Shown here one piece after another: positions 41,001-47,804 of a stretch of DNA of 64,000 nucleotides (its first letter is position 1; the number at the start of each line of letters is the position of its first letter). A program made the translations under genes and the position numbers. The DNA is from Desulfofarcimen acetoxidans DSM 771. Lineage in GTDB: Bacteria > Bacillota > Desulfotomaculia > Desulfotomaculales > Desulfofarciminaceae. The notes under the pieces are model-generated. The model saw nothing but the letters and a program-made list of their open reading frames with translations. It was not told the DNA's origin and made no database searches. The DNA lies in NCBI RefSeq assembly GCF_000024205.1, contig NC_013216.1, positions 3,844,001 through 3,908,000 on the forward strand, given 5' to 3'.

Positions 41001-41154
41001 CAGAAAACCCCATATTATTTTTGGGCGCAATGAAGACGGGACGATTAAAAATTTTACCAGACTTGGCGCGTTTCAGGATTTCGTAGATTGGTTTGGGGTG
41101 GATGCCGGTACTATTCAGGATATAAGAGATATGTTAAACCTTAGTTTGGCGTAA
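35032..41154 (+). CDS. Polyvalent protein with probable PBECR nuclease domain (3' end cut off by IS)
   Basis: About 2040 residues remain. Order: Asn/Tyr-rich start; Gln-rich linker (~125-170); Gly/Ala-rich hydrophobic region (~203-480) that could cross or coat membranes; an SH3-like piece (DAVYDGKGNKFTVIDNTDP); a module at ~900-1015 with TGFKHEINSNDLRHAMKHG, IPDVINSPDEILPG, LIYKKQVNGFIYYVEVV, TMWKKS, which fits a phage Barnase/EndoU/ColE5-D/RelE-like (PBECR) nuclease; and a long helical C-terminal part with LPD-type features (QLIPFWSWVEVNFKREI). Polyvalent proteins enter the host with element DNA and counter host functions. The ATG at 35032 is 8 nt after TAGGTGA. The frame ends early (NLSLA) at the IS1634 insertion; the tail continues at 43155. 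Confidence 0.8.
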   Translation: MAYRFPDNLYLGPYNNNFNPNDYIKSSNTDAIQRMLNYSPNNNPDYSSFKNFNPESLQKIAEESGRDSVPEEWNSMEFAKNIPAPTPNSDNNIKIPKIEFKFDIPQQFKANNLLPSPYAAPKAIQTPIQQQQSQQQLKSQQSQPQLQLPQQQQPQLKSQQQSQQQTPQNNFNTIENSAIWRTLIGAPEEGYTTKSMIDDTINALPMIRGAGTAAKGALNAAKNIPIAGKAISGILGSPGKVAEIVKELPTPVKIAAAPPTAIAGMETYRGATNPDMKENNFFTRTGASLRAGVGDVIENMGQVSKWQGADNIGNTLVNAGQNLRTGYEVKPQEFTWKSFFDPDFYSSNVARTVPFTMSLIPAMAAGYKGAGAAVGKILNPFQKAIISSLGGAALSRPLESAMEAGNTYQDAIARGMTEEQADQAANSTFKKNLALAGLDAAQLAAAFAPSPIKATTRLGKAAVATGRVGFDAVTEGLEEGVQEVFQRQALGDKIAFDARMQESMGIGAVFGTHMGGIGVVHEAIQNKVIEKLPPAGQQAFTDTVNEYVNSGMPQEQAVQATFDDLANTQIGKDIVVEATQEVISERQGLIRNSGIPGQLRVKPGTDNTQATQGANINQVMQDTSVGANAGQYNQDDITDIIERDLPTEISDFVPEEDLPEISDKPVIRGIKDINNGDAVYDGKGNKFTVIDNTDPSILKIQNERGTIGSIGRKKVLLEPPAGQIKQEVKPDQNTVITSEETPKTNSEIGAKQNNTAKVEQYGQSGQSTNQTANDITNSFGELASGLQEAGYKRTMDLVAKQGYVGFKKKAAADLFRKNPKYAGWKEEQINGEYRFSPPGEVEQEIRQEPQNNLKAQQQPVQEKPVQEVISQSMTYQQPEIDKFIDEALKEKQVQKYLTLRRVTPGEADVIKQLINVDVTGFKHEINSNDLRHAMKHGDSLKEAKSNQLPITDKDLKAIPDVINSPDEILPGSKTRNGTGKDLIYKKQVNGFIYYVEVVNSKKGILSGKTMWKKSSKADHGSDIPTPPYTSETEPGLTSPNNNNINPRQSDVNNNINTNNYHNEQVGSPATGSKSGTSNQPEEVNSFDDLERQLASTVDEKIGEVKPTIGMTVKDITQNPFKANNPKTGQQKQQPPRKEFRLKNEEANKRFQQAQGQPQETTKLKVYNYMSKTLNQTTRAFEHLPAGAKFEPIRFALLELKKQIGVSNDKTLRILQGLTAKMDKPAYTLFRYKVVFDDLINEAEVQEVGPEQELWFGLTLDEMKAEMVRINEELEYYPEVKRAVKFRHDLWSAFKNEYIKAMKDIGFNVEKKLQKQDYYRHLVIKYAEEKYKDNPDKKKITMPTKAGYLKQRGNVNLDINTEFIEAEYEVMSRMMYDIKRAKLFKLIDDKYNIVKDLKRQAIEINDKNIMLLFKEMAQQWNEDVSRKRIDYTGEDIYRQTLNKKQAMAIGKLGKFSVNGLLPDNNGMYSDLIYELANSAYDEDGRERKDIIPLSEKSSNQLYSYANWLLETSDKADIEGRTINDLSEVPKDIIGYQVRPSDRNNFGKIIAYNPKRGMAKVNFKNKEKGTTETKEFKITELKLIGKGKDAGTPAMAAAMLFKGRAEKKQFLKDKLGSKYVTWENIIPEGYSRLRQKEGTIFYFVDSIESKQAEMLYTGLVEEIGVKQEDLQRVMAMGGQIKDFVIPDEIIMTINNPEPYKSNQTNFGKLASGIQRYWKEYQLTSPRRFSKYNTRNASGDFEVMVREIPGAVSKIHQAVKELYPVMFGDRSMTPTMKDWFERGGFETLLQSQEIGSINELKLFVDIIKREEKKGTFNKTGTQLIKAWRFYWNGVRKLTNFREAILRYSVYLETLEQMQKNEGKPKSFLASYPEEVMALDNIKDRAFKLSNELMGAYDQVSVIGQKLREQLIPFWSWVEVNFKREIKIFKNAVRDERLAGYMGRKLIGTAVRSPVIALKVGKYALIATWMWVLLTLWNDTFYPEEEKELSEEERRKPHIIFGRNEDGTIKNFTRLGAFQDFVDWFGVDAGTIQDIRDMLNLSLA

Positions 41155-41164
41155 GATTTTTCCA

Positions 41165-43076
41165 AATGCAGTCGTAGCAAGGGCTAAGGTACTCTTAAAA
41201 AAATGCGTTCGCTACTACAGCCAATTTTCGGCCTTTTGTAAAATGTTTTTAACATGCTTTACGTCCACAATTGATTCACATCCAAGCGCTTTTAATATTT
41301 GTTGTTGCTTTTCGGAGACCTTTGTGATATTTAAGTGTGTCTTTGCCTCCGATTTATCAAAGACCCAGCGATTAGCCTTGCACTCAGCTAATAAGGCTAA
41401 AACCGTCTCAGTTGAATTGGAAATTCCGTGCTCCTTAAGTTGGAGCTCAATATCATTTCTCAGAAAATAGGCTAGCATGCAAACAGCAACATGGGCCCTT
41501 ACTCTTTTCTCCCTGGTTAAATAAATTGGACGTAATTCAAGATGTGATTTTATCTCCCTAAAGGCTTCTTCAATTTTATTTTTCCGTCGATACCACTGTA
41601 CTATTTCCTGAGCAGATATACGCTCTTGGGTAATATTGGAGATAAAACATGTGATTCCATACAAACGTTGTTCTTTCTGCAAAGCAGTGTTGTCAATAGT
41701 ATCTGAAAGCTGAAATGATTCAACAGTACGAGATTTACCAGTTTTAGTTGTAACGGTACGAGAACAGGGCGTAATCTGAACGGACAAATATTTATGAACA
41801 TGAAACCGTTTCGAGATTTTGCTGATTTCTCGCTCAAGAGTGTCACGATTTCTTGATTTTTTGGCTTGTTTCAAATCCCCATTTTTTTTGATTAGCCACC
41901 TATTAATTTGTTCTACCTTATTTCTTTGTATTTGGTGCTCATCAAGAAAACGTGCCACGTCAAAAGTTATAATGTATCGCCGATTATCATCTTCAAATTC
42001 TCGGTAATACAATATGTCATCATCTATTGGTTGAAATTCCTGCATCGCCAAGACTTGTTCCCAGTCCTCCGGCATAGGAGGGGTTGGCAATGCTGTTTCG
42101 AAAAATGATAATACGTTAATCTCGTCCCTGTCCATTGCCGAAACATAATCCCAATTTGTTTTCTCTAATGTTTTAAGGTTATCAGCAGATACCATACCTC
42201 GGTCAAAAACCATGGTGCAGTGTTGTATGGGAAAACAAGTCTTGACGTTTTGGATTAAGTCGCAAACTGTGGAAACATCCTGAGTATTACCCTCCAGCAA
42301 CTTCCAATAAAAAGGGTAACCATCCGGGGTAATCATCAAAGCAATAACAATTTGTTCGCAATCGGGACGGTGATCCCGCGAGTAGCCAAACTTAGTAAGT
42401 ACGCAGCGACTTCCTGTTACATATGTAGAGGTAATATCATAAAAAAACACATCCAGGCTATTTGGTCGCTTTTCTTGAATTTTACGAAACATATATGACT
42501 GTAGCTCGGTTTCTCGCTGGCATAGTCGGTCTAGTTCTCGAAAGATATCAAATGCATTCATTGACAATGGATCTGTATCTATATAGGCAGGCAGTACTGT
42601 TTTGGTCATCCACTCCTGCACATTGCATTTCGCAACCGGGTCAATACAACGGTTAATTACCATACCTGTAACCCAGCGGTCATCCTGAAAGAACTCGTGA
42701 AACTGCCATTGTTGCCAGATATGAACCAGAACAGCTACATCTAAATATGCTCCATGCTTTGTGACAACAATATCATCAGATTTGGCCACAACAAGATCTT
42801 GGTTAGAGTGGGCATTAAGCGTTAAGCGTAACCGATCGGCTGCTTCATCATCAAGAGGGCCAATTGCAAAAATTAAGCGGTGTTTAACTTTACCGTTGTC
42901 TCTAAATGATTCGACTATACTATAATGGGAGTATTTTTTCCCTTTGACTGTCTTAACGGATTTCTTGAGAAACATCGTAGCCTCCAATTTGTTCGCGACT
43001 ACTATAATTCTATCAGAAATCCAGTATATATCAAGGTTTTATTGGTGTATTCATAAAAATATTCGCTACTACATTT
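41165..43076 (-). mobile_element. IS1634-family insertion sequence (ends approximate)
   Basis: One transposase gene and short flanks. GTAGTAGCGAA-type words occur at both ends (TGCAGTCGTAGC at 41167; on the minus strand TGTAGTAGCGAA at 43073), likely imperfect terminal repeats. ATTTTT flanks both sides but a clean target duplication could not be fixed. Confidence 0.7.
41215..42987 (-). CDS. IS1634-family transposase
   Basis: 590 residues, full length, GGAGG 5 nt upstream of an internal ATG (MFLKKS, four residues in). IS4-superfamily DDE domain: Asp in DVFFYDITSTYVTGSR, second Asp in CTMVFDRGMVSADNL, Glu in YRRKNKIEEAFREIKSHLELRPIY (YREK-like motif). The N-terminal part (VKTVKGKKYSHYSIVESFRDNGKVKHRLI) is typical of the family. 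No defects seen, so it may be active. It has cut the polyvalent gene. Confidence 0.92.
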   Translation of the reverse strand: MEATMFLKKSVKTVKGKKYSHYSIVESFRDNGKVKHRLIFAIGPLDDEAADRLRLTLNAHSNQDLVVAKSDDIVVTKHGAYLDVAVLVHIWQQWQFHEFFQDDRWVTGMVINRCIDPVAKCNVQEWMTKTVLPAYIDTDPLSMNAFDIFRELDRLCQRETELQSYMFRKIQEKRPNSLDVFFYDITSTYVTGSRCVLTKFGYSRDHRPDCEQIVIALMITPDGYPFYWKLLEGNTQDVSTVCDLIQNVKTCFPIQHCTMVFDRGMVSADNLKTLEKTNWDYVSAMDRDEINVLSFFETALPTPPMPEDWEQVLAMQEFQPIDDDILYYREFEDDNRRYIITFDVARFLDEHQIQRNKVEQINRWLIKKNGDLKQAKKSRNRDTLEREISKISKRFHVHKYLSVQITPCSRTVTTKTGKSRTVESFQLSDTIDNTALQKEQRLYGITCFISNITQERISAQEIVQWYRRKNKIEEAFREIKSHLELRPIYLTREKRVRAHVAVCMLAYFLRNDIELQLKEHGISNSTETVLALLAECKANRWVFDKSEAKTHLNITKVSEKQQQILKALGCESIVDVKHVKNILQKAENWL

Positions 43077-43154
43077 TTATTATTAGTGCCGTGTAAGCCT
43101 TGATATAGCTGGGGTTGGAAAATATTTGCGCCAAAGTCCGGGTTAAATGGGAAA

Positions 43155-43796
43155 ATGACTATTAAGGAATATGCTCTTGATACCGCAAAGAATTTCAGCA
43201 ATAAATTCGTGCAAGGTATAACTCCATTTGCCAAAATACCCATTGAATCTATGATGGGTAAAAAAATATTTCCTAATATTTATAAACCTCAAACAATACG
43301 GGATAGATGGTTAAATGTATTCCAAGGTCTTAGTTTAGATGATGAATATAAGCTATTTGCAGGCCTACCTTCTAGACCATATTATGAATCTTTTGGCGAT
43401 TTATTATATTACAACACGGATCCCAAGCAAATTGCTTATTATGCCACTCTGGATATGAAAGATAACTTTAGGAGAAAAATGCTTGGTAAAGGCAGTGGTT
43501 CTGGTGAATCAATAAAAACCGATTATTTATATAATTTTAAGCTTGCGGTTAGATATAAAGATAATGAAGCCATGAAGTATTATTTAAATGAATATGCTCA
43601 AGAGAATGGAACAGTAAAAGGATTAATACAATCCTTTAAAATGTCACATCCTCTTTATGGTTTAAATAAAGAAGAACAGGTTCAATTTATTAAGTATCTT
43701 AATAAGGATGAAGTATTGGATTTAAAGAAAGCATTAGTTTATTATGAGGAAACATACGGAGATACGATAAGAAAACTTGAAACCATGAAGCGTTAA
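43155..43796 (+). pseudogene. Polyvalent protein, C-terminal part after the IS
   Basis: The frame resumes downstream of the IS: upstream of the ATG at 43155 it reads GLNGKMTIKEYALDTAKNFSNKFVQGITPFAKIPIESMMGKKIFPNIYKPQTIRDRW. The part before the IS ends ...IRDMLN, so the natural joint was probably DMLN-GKMTIKEYA. The ~60 nt between the IS end and this joint are foreign to both. The rest (YYATLDMKDNFRRKMLGKGS...YKDNEAMKYYLNEYAQENGTVKGLIQSFKMSHPL) resembles the ends of LPD38-type polyvalent proteins. Confidence 0.7.
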
Positions 43797-43973
43797 TGAT
43801 TAGATTTTAAAATTTAAGGTAAGGTTATGGTGGCCCTACCTTAAATTTTCTTATAATATCCGATTAACAACTATCCGGTGAATATTAGTATTACTGAATT
43901 ATCTAATAATCAACAGTTATTTATAATAATTTACTATTATTCTTTAATGTTTTCTATGGATAATTAGGTTAAT

Positions 43974-44468
43974 TTATTCGGTGATATTAAGATAGAAATC
44001 TTTCTTTTCATAAGAATAGACCGTCCCCAGCGGCAATCCTAATCCAATGTCCAAATCAAGTGCTTTTAGAGTAAAGAGTGGACTATGAAAAGCCACATGA
44101 GAGACAGTATGTAAATCTGCTGAAATTAACGAAATCAAATTAGGTATTTTATGTTGTAGCTTTTGAAAAAGTCTTACTGCAACATATTGCCGGTAAGTTT
44201 CAGGCATCATACCTTCATACGCATGGGTCATTTCATGCAATAAAGTTATATCATCATCTTTCTTTTTAGTATCCATTTCAATTAATTTTTCATCAGATAT
44301 GCAAATACCATCAAAACCATCTAAATCCTTGATGATATACCGCCAACAATGTAAGTCAATACAAATAATTTCAGTCAACATTTTTTCTCCTGTTATTTCA
44401 TTTTGAACAGAAGCAAGATCCTCTTCATATTCTTTCAGCGTCATATCTGTAAAAAAAATCACTCTCAA
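43974..44468 (-). CDS. SprT-like zinc metallopeptidase
   Basis: 164 residues; HEMTH in DDDITLLHEMTHAYEG gives the HExxH zinc site, with later His residues (TVSHVAFHSPLFTL) as possible third ligand. The architecture resembles SprT-like proteases found in phages and elements, possibly directed at DNA-bound proteins. Start TTG at 44468 overlaps a small upstream gene; an ATG at 44444 is an alternative. The operon order is XRE (44817) - small gene - protease, on the minus strand. Confidence 0.65.
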   Translation of the reverse strand: MRVIFFTDMTLKEYEEDLASVQNEITGEKMLTEIICIDLHCWRYIIKDLDGFDGICISDEKLIEMDTKKKDDDITLLHEMTHAYEGMMPETYRQYVAVRLFQKLQHKIPNLISLISADLHTVSHVAFHSPLFTLKALDLDIGLGLPLGTVYSYEKKDFYLNITE

Positions 44469-44559
44469 ACTGGAAGGCTTTGCTTTGAAGTGCTTTTTCC
44501 GCTTCAGTAGCTTCTTTGGTTAACCACTGAATGTATTTTTCTTGATAAGTATTTTCCAT
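44425..44559 (-). CDS. Small acidic helical protein, 44 residues
   Basis: ATG at 44559 with AAGGGG 10-11 nt upstream: MENTYQEKYIQWLTKEATEAEKALQSK...FYRYDAERI. It overlaps the start of the metallopeptidase gene by about 44 nt in another frame, so it may serve to couple translation. No family recognised. Confidence 0.45.
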   Translation of the reverse strand: MENTYQEKYIQWLTKEATEAEKALQSKAFQFESDFFYRYDAERI

Positions 44560-44604
44560 TAATTCTCAACCCCTTCTTAAAATAAAATTGCCTGGTCCAT
44601 TTAA

Positions 44605-44817
44605 TTAGCCAGGCAATTTTTTGTTCTCATTGTTCGGGATATGCTCTAATATGTCTCCTGGTTGGCAGTTAAAAAAGCTGCAGATCCTATCTAAAACTTC
44701 CATAGAAACATATTCGTTTTTATTAATCTTTGCTCTTGTAGCTGAAGAAAGGCCGATATCCGTTAGTTTTACATCACGATCAATCATTAGCTTAAGTAAC
44801 GGTTTATATGAAAACAT
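44605..44817 (-). CDS. XRE-like regulator, element C
   Basis: 70 residues: KPLLKLMIDRDVKLTDIGLSSATRAKINKNEYVSMEVLDRICSFFNCQPGDILEHIPN, an HTH of the same type as the hicAB-linked regulator at 3376. The first gene of a minus-strand operon and divergent from the plus-strand hypothetical/ImmA operon. It probably represses both promoters. Confidence 0.8.
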   Translation of the reverse strand: MFSYKPLLKLMIDRDVKLTDIGLSSATRAKINKNEYVSMEVLDRICSFFNCQPGDILEHIPNNENKKLPG

Positions 44818-44824
44818 TAATTTA

Positions 44825-44985
44825 TCCCCCTTTACTTACAAGTATATCTATAAAATTCACATTTGTAAAATATTTTTTTGCAAACACAAAACTTATATTT
44901 GACATTGCTTTGTACTTGCATTAATATATTTTACATATACAAATTTTATATTTACAAACATGAATAGTTTGTATGTAAGGAGGTG
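44825..44985. promoter_or_regulatory. Divergent promoter region with TTTGTA/TACAAA repeats
   Basis: Words TACAAG, TTTGTAAAAT, TTTGTACTTG, TTTTACATATACAAATTTTATA, TTTACAAACATG recur at about 44836, 44864, 44908, 44929 and 44950. These are candidate operators of the XRE regulator. GGAGG at 44980-44984 serves the plus-strand gene. Confidence 0.45.
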
Positions 44986-44991
44986 TGAGCA

Positions 44992-45234
44992 ACGTTAACT
45001 AATACTCAGCAGGAAAGACTCCTGCAAAGCCTACACAACTGCATTATGATGCAAGCCACTGACTGGGCAAAGGCTAAATGCAACATTGAATGGTATCAAG
45101 GACATGCTTTAGGCGCAATATCAGCTTGGTTTGCAACTGTAGCTTATCTAGACATTGAAAATGAAGCAGAAATTTATCAAGAATACCGGGCAATGATTAT
45201 ACCGGATTACAAACGAAATAAGGAAAGGGCTTAG
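44992..45234 (+). CDS. Hypothetical protein, paralogue of 11360 gene, with ACG in place of ATG
   Basis: Aligns end to end with the 80-residue protein at 11360 (LQSLH..IMMQATDWAKAK.NIEWYQGHALGAISAWFATV). The AGGAGG site is conserved, but the codon at the start position is ACG (44992-44994). The next in-frame ATG is at 45046, 18 codons later, without a ribosome binding site. Either ACG is used as a rare start or the gene has been silenced by a point mutation. Same operon position, upstream of ImmA-type genes. Confidence 0.6.
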   Translation, partial: TLTNTQQERLLQSLHNCIMMQATDWAKAKCNIEWYQGHALGAISAWFATVAYLDIENEAEIYQEYRAMIIPDYKRNKERA

Positions 45235-45335
45235 CTTGGCGGCTCCCTTTCCTTATTACTCAACAACCCTAAAGGGCGGTTATTGATATTATAGCCAGTC
45301 TCACTGTTTAAGTAAATAAATAACCCTGGAGGTGC
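45217..45335 (+). promoter_or_regulatory. Conserved structured intergenic element, copy 2
   Basis: AATAAGGAAAGGG pairs with CCCTTTCCTTATT (45217-45258) around TTAGCTTGGCGG, containing the stop codon; then AAAGGGCGGTTATTGATATTATAG and CTGGAGGTG. Compared with copy 1, a C-G pair of the stem is A-T here. Confidence 0.6.
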
Positions 45336-45338
45336 TTT

Positions 45339-45923
45339 ATGGATATTTCAAGATCCTTTAAACTGTGGTGTACTAAAAATAAATTATTAAAGAAATATGC
45401 TCACCAACTATATATTAACACGGCAGAAAGCTGGAATAACCAATGGAGAATAATCCATAGCCGTATTCTTATTGACCGTGGGATAGAGCCCACGGAGGAA
45501 AATCTTCAAAAGTTCCATTTGGAAGTTAACACACTGGCAAATAAACCGGAAGTGCGATATCTTCTAAAACCTGTACCGGTTGTATTTAGAAGTAGCAATA
45601 TAGCAAATACAGAAAAACGTTACCCCTATCTTGAGAAAGTCTTAAATAGAGGATTCCCAGCTACCAATCACTCTTTATTTGATGAAAGTTACGATGGCTA
45701 TGTGGGAAAATTTAATAGTCTTGCTAAAATTCTTGATAATCAAGGTATTGATATTAAATTATTGCGCGAAACCATAGATGCAGCTAGAAAATTAGAAAGA
45801 TTGCAGTTTTATGAAGTATTTTTACTAGGTCTTAGAAGTGGTATTGAAACGGTGATTGATCAACCTGAGATTATTGAAAATGCTGTAAAACGTATACCAT
45901 TAGATCATAATGAGGTCATTTAA
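45339..45923 (+). CDS. Hypothetical protein, 194 residues
   Basis: ATG with GGAGGTG 6 nt upstream. Helical, mixed charge, many aromatic residues (FKLWCTKNKLLKKYAHQLYINTAESWNNQWRIIHSRILIDRGIEPTEENL). No motif recognised and no HExxH. It has inserted between the paralogous gene and the ImmA gene relative to element B, where the corresponding place holds a long ImmA protein. Confidence 0.55.
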   Translation: MDISRSFKLWCTKNKLLKKYAHQLYINTAESWNNQWRIIHSRILIDRGIEPTEENLQKFHLEVNTLANKPEVRYLLKPVPVVFRSSNIANTEKRYPYLEKVLNRGFPATNHSLFDESYDGYVGKFNSLAKILDNQGIDIKLLRETIDAARKLERLQFYEVFLLGLRSGIETVIDQPEIIENAVKRIPLDHNEVI

Positions 45924-45939
45924 AACGGTGGTAGCCTGG

Positions 45940-46026
45940 TTTGCTATGCACTTGAAAATGAGGCAGATATCAAGAATACAGGACAATGATTATACCGGAT
46001 TACAAACAAAATCAGAAAAGGGTTTA
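45940..46026 (+). pseudogene. Scrap of a third copy of the 11360-type gene
   Basis: CTATGCACTTGAAAATGAGG...GATTATACCGGATTAC and following bases match the end of the gene at 44992-45234 with several frame breaks. Shows that this part of the operon was duplicated in tandem. Confidence 0.6.
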
Positions 46027-46166
46027 GCTTGACGGCTCCCTTTCCTGATACACACTACCCAAAGGGGTCTTCACAATACGAATACCCTTACACGACTACC
46101 CCAAAGGGCGGTTATTGATATTATCCAGTCTCACTGTGTAAGTAAACAATTTACTCTGGAGGTGCT
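46010..46166 (+). promoter_or_regulatory. Conserved structured intergenic element, copy 3
   Basis: AATCAGAAAAGGG / CCCTTTCCTGATA stem (46010-46049, one mismatch) around TTTAGCTTGACGG, then CTACCCAAAGGGG and, after a 40-nt insertion, CCCCAAAGGGCGGTTATTGATATTA and CTGGAGGTG before the ImmA gene. Confidence 0.55.
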
Positions 46167-46487
46167 TTTATGGCATGTGCATTATCGGTAAAAGAATCTG
46201 TTTATGGTGCATTATTGAAACTTGCCTGCAAGCGTTGTATTGCGGTAATTGAAGAATATTTTACTGAGGATGAAAAATTATATAATGGTTTTCTAGTCAG
46301 GTATGAGAATCAAGATTGTTATATAATAATATTAAATAAGTACCGTACAATAGAACAAAAGATATTCACATTAGCCCACGAGTTAGGGCATTATGCATTG
46401 CATATATAGAAACGATTAATAAAGTAATGGTAATTTTTACTCCTATCCTGTAAAATAGAATCAAGTGTGGGGAGGGGTATTATTACC

Positions 46488-47015
46488 ATGAGGAAATTGC
46501 ATTTAAACAATCCACAAAATTTAACCATTGAGGATTTGAATAAGATAAAAAGAGAAACACCATATAAACTAAGATGCAGAGTTCAAGCTGTCATTCTTGT
46601 CATGAAAGGGAGACAAGCAAAGCAGATTGCCGAATATCTTGATATAAGTGAACAAACCATAAGAAAATACGTTGCTTACTTTAATGAAGGTGGAGTTGAA
46701 AAACTGCTTCATGTATCAAAAAAACCGGGAAGACCGCCAAGGCTAACCAATGAACAAAAAGAAGAGGTCAAAGAGGTACTGAAAAAATCACCATCAGAGG
46801 TTGGTTTTAGTACCCATACTACTTGGAATTGTAAAACCCTCGCTGCTTACATTCATGATACATACGGCATTAAATATACATCAGATGGTGTTTGGCGCAT
46901 GCTTCTTAAGATGGATTTTCGTTATAATCGTCCCACTTATGTATTAGCCAAAGCTGATCCGGAAAAGCAAAAAGCTTTTCAAGATGAGCTGGAAGAGTTA
47001 AAAAAATCTCACTGA
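46488..47015 (+). CDS. IS630 transposase, DNA-binding part (orfA), copy 2
   Basis: 175 residues, same as 26542-27069 apart from VLKKSP for VLKQSP and YGIKY for YGVKY. ATG after GGGGAGGGG. Ends at the seven-A slippage site at about 46999-47006, where the frame can change into orfB. Confidence 0.88.
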   Translation: MRKLHLNNPQNLTIEDLNKIKRETPYKLRCRVQAVILVMKGRQAKQIAEYLDISEQTIRKYVAYFNEGGVEKLLHVSKKPGRPPRLTNEQKEEVKEVLKKSPSEVGFSTHTTWNCKTLAAYIHDTYGIKYTSDGVWRMLLKMDFRYNRPTYVLAKADPEKQKAFQDELEELKKSH

Positions 47016-47034
47016 ATGTGAAATACTCCTATAT

Positions 47035-47538
47035 GTGGATGCATCTCACATTAGGGACTATCAAGGTTTACAACGAGCATGGTTCCCAAAAGGTGAGCAA
47101 AAAAAGATTAAGACCTATGGACACCATGCAAAAGTTACATTATACGGTGCTTTAAACTACTATACGGGTAAAGTTTTTTGTGTAAATTATGACAAAATCA
47201 ATGCAGAAAAATTCAAAGATTTTCTTAAAAAATTGGTATCACATTTTTTAAAAGATGACATTTCTAAAATTTACATTGTTCTTGATAATGCAAGAGTTCA
47301 TCATGCAAAATTACTTAAAGACTTTTTAGACGAGCATAAGGATCATCTGTTTTTGAAATTTCTTCCACCCTACTCACCCAATCTGAATTGCATAGAAGAG
47401 TTATGGAAATGGTTAAAAAATACAGCTATTTATAATCGCTTTCATAAAAATGCTTCAGAAATTCAAAAATCTGTTGACTCGTTTTTAGAGGAAATCAAAT
47501 GCTGTTCGGAAGATGTGAAAAAGAGACTTTGCGTTTAA
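47035..47538 (+). CDS. IS630 transposase, catalytic part (orfB), copy 2
   Basis: Identical in sequence to the product of 26019-26522; DDE residues in VDASHIRD, VLDNARVHH and CIEELWKW. To be read as the second half of a frameshifted fusion protein. Confidence 0.88.
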   Translation: MDASHIRDYQGLQRAWFPKGEQKKIKTYGHHAKVTLYGALNYYTGKVFCVNYDKINAEKFKDFLKKLVSHFLKDDISKIYIVLDNARVHHAKLLKDFLDEHKDHLFLKFLPPYSPNLNCIEELWKWLKNTAIYNRFHKNASEIQKSVDSFLEEIKCCSEDVKKRLCV

Positions 47539-47804
47539 TTTATAACGATATTTATTATTTCGGTTCTATATAGAAATGAGATGGCAACTAATATTTGGGC
47601 CAGTTTATACAATACTGATTTTAAGTACCGGATTCAGAAAGAAGAAGAGGCTGATCGATTTGCCGAGAGGTTAATTTCTTTTATCAAGAAAGGGGTATGG
47701 ATGAATGATAACCATACAGCAGCTTTAAAATTAACTTTACCCATTTATCGAAGTTAGGCTAGATTGAATAGGCCGGTATTTATTAATTTTGGAGAGATAG
47801 TCTA

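Larger units (their letters stand above)
46405..47570 (+). mobile_element. IS630-family element, copy 2
   Basis: 1166 bp, TA duplicated at 46403-46404 and 47571-47572; ends as in copy 1. Insertion point proven by the rejoined ImmA reading frame. Confidence 0.95.
46170..47757 (+). pseudogene. ImmA/IrrE-type metallopeptidase interrupted by IS630
   Basis: 46170-46404 encodes the M78 start up to FTLAHELGHYALH (zinc site HELGH). IS630 copy 2 sits exactly after that His codon. 47571-47757 continues RNEMATNIWASLYNTD...EEEADRFAERLISFIKKGVW. Deleting the IS and one TA restores HYALHRNEM in frame, about 140 residues in all. It is closest to the short ImmA at 12302. The truncated product keeps the HExxH but lacks the Glu helix, so it is inactive. 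Confidence 0.88.
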
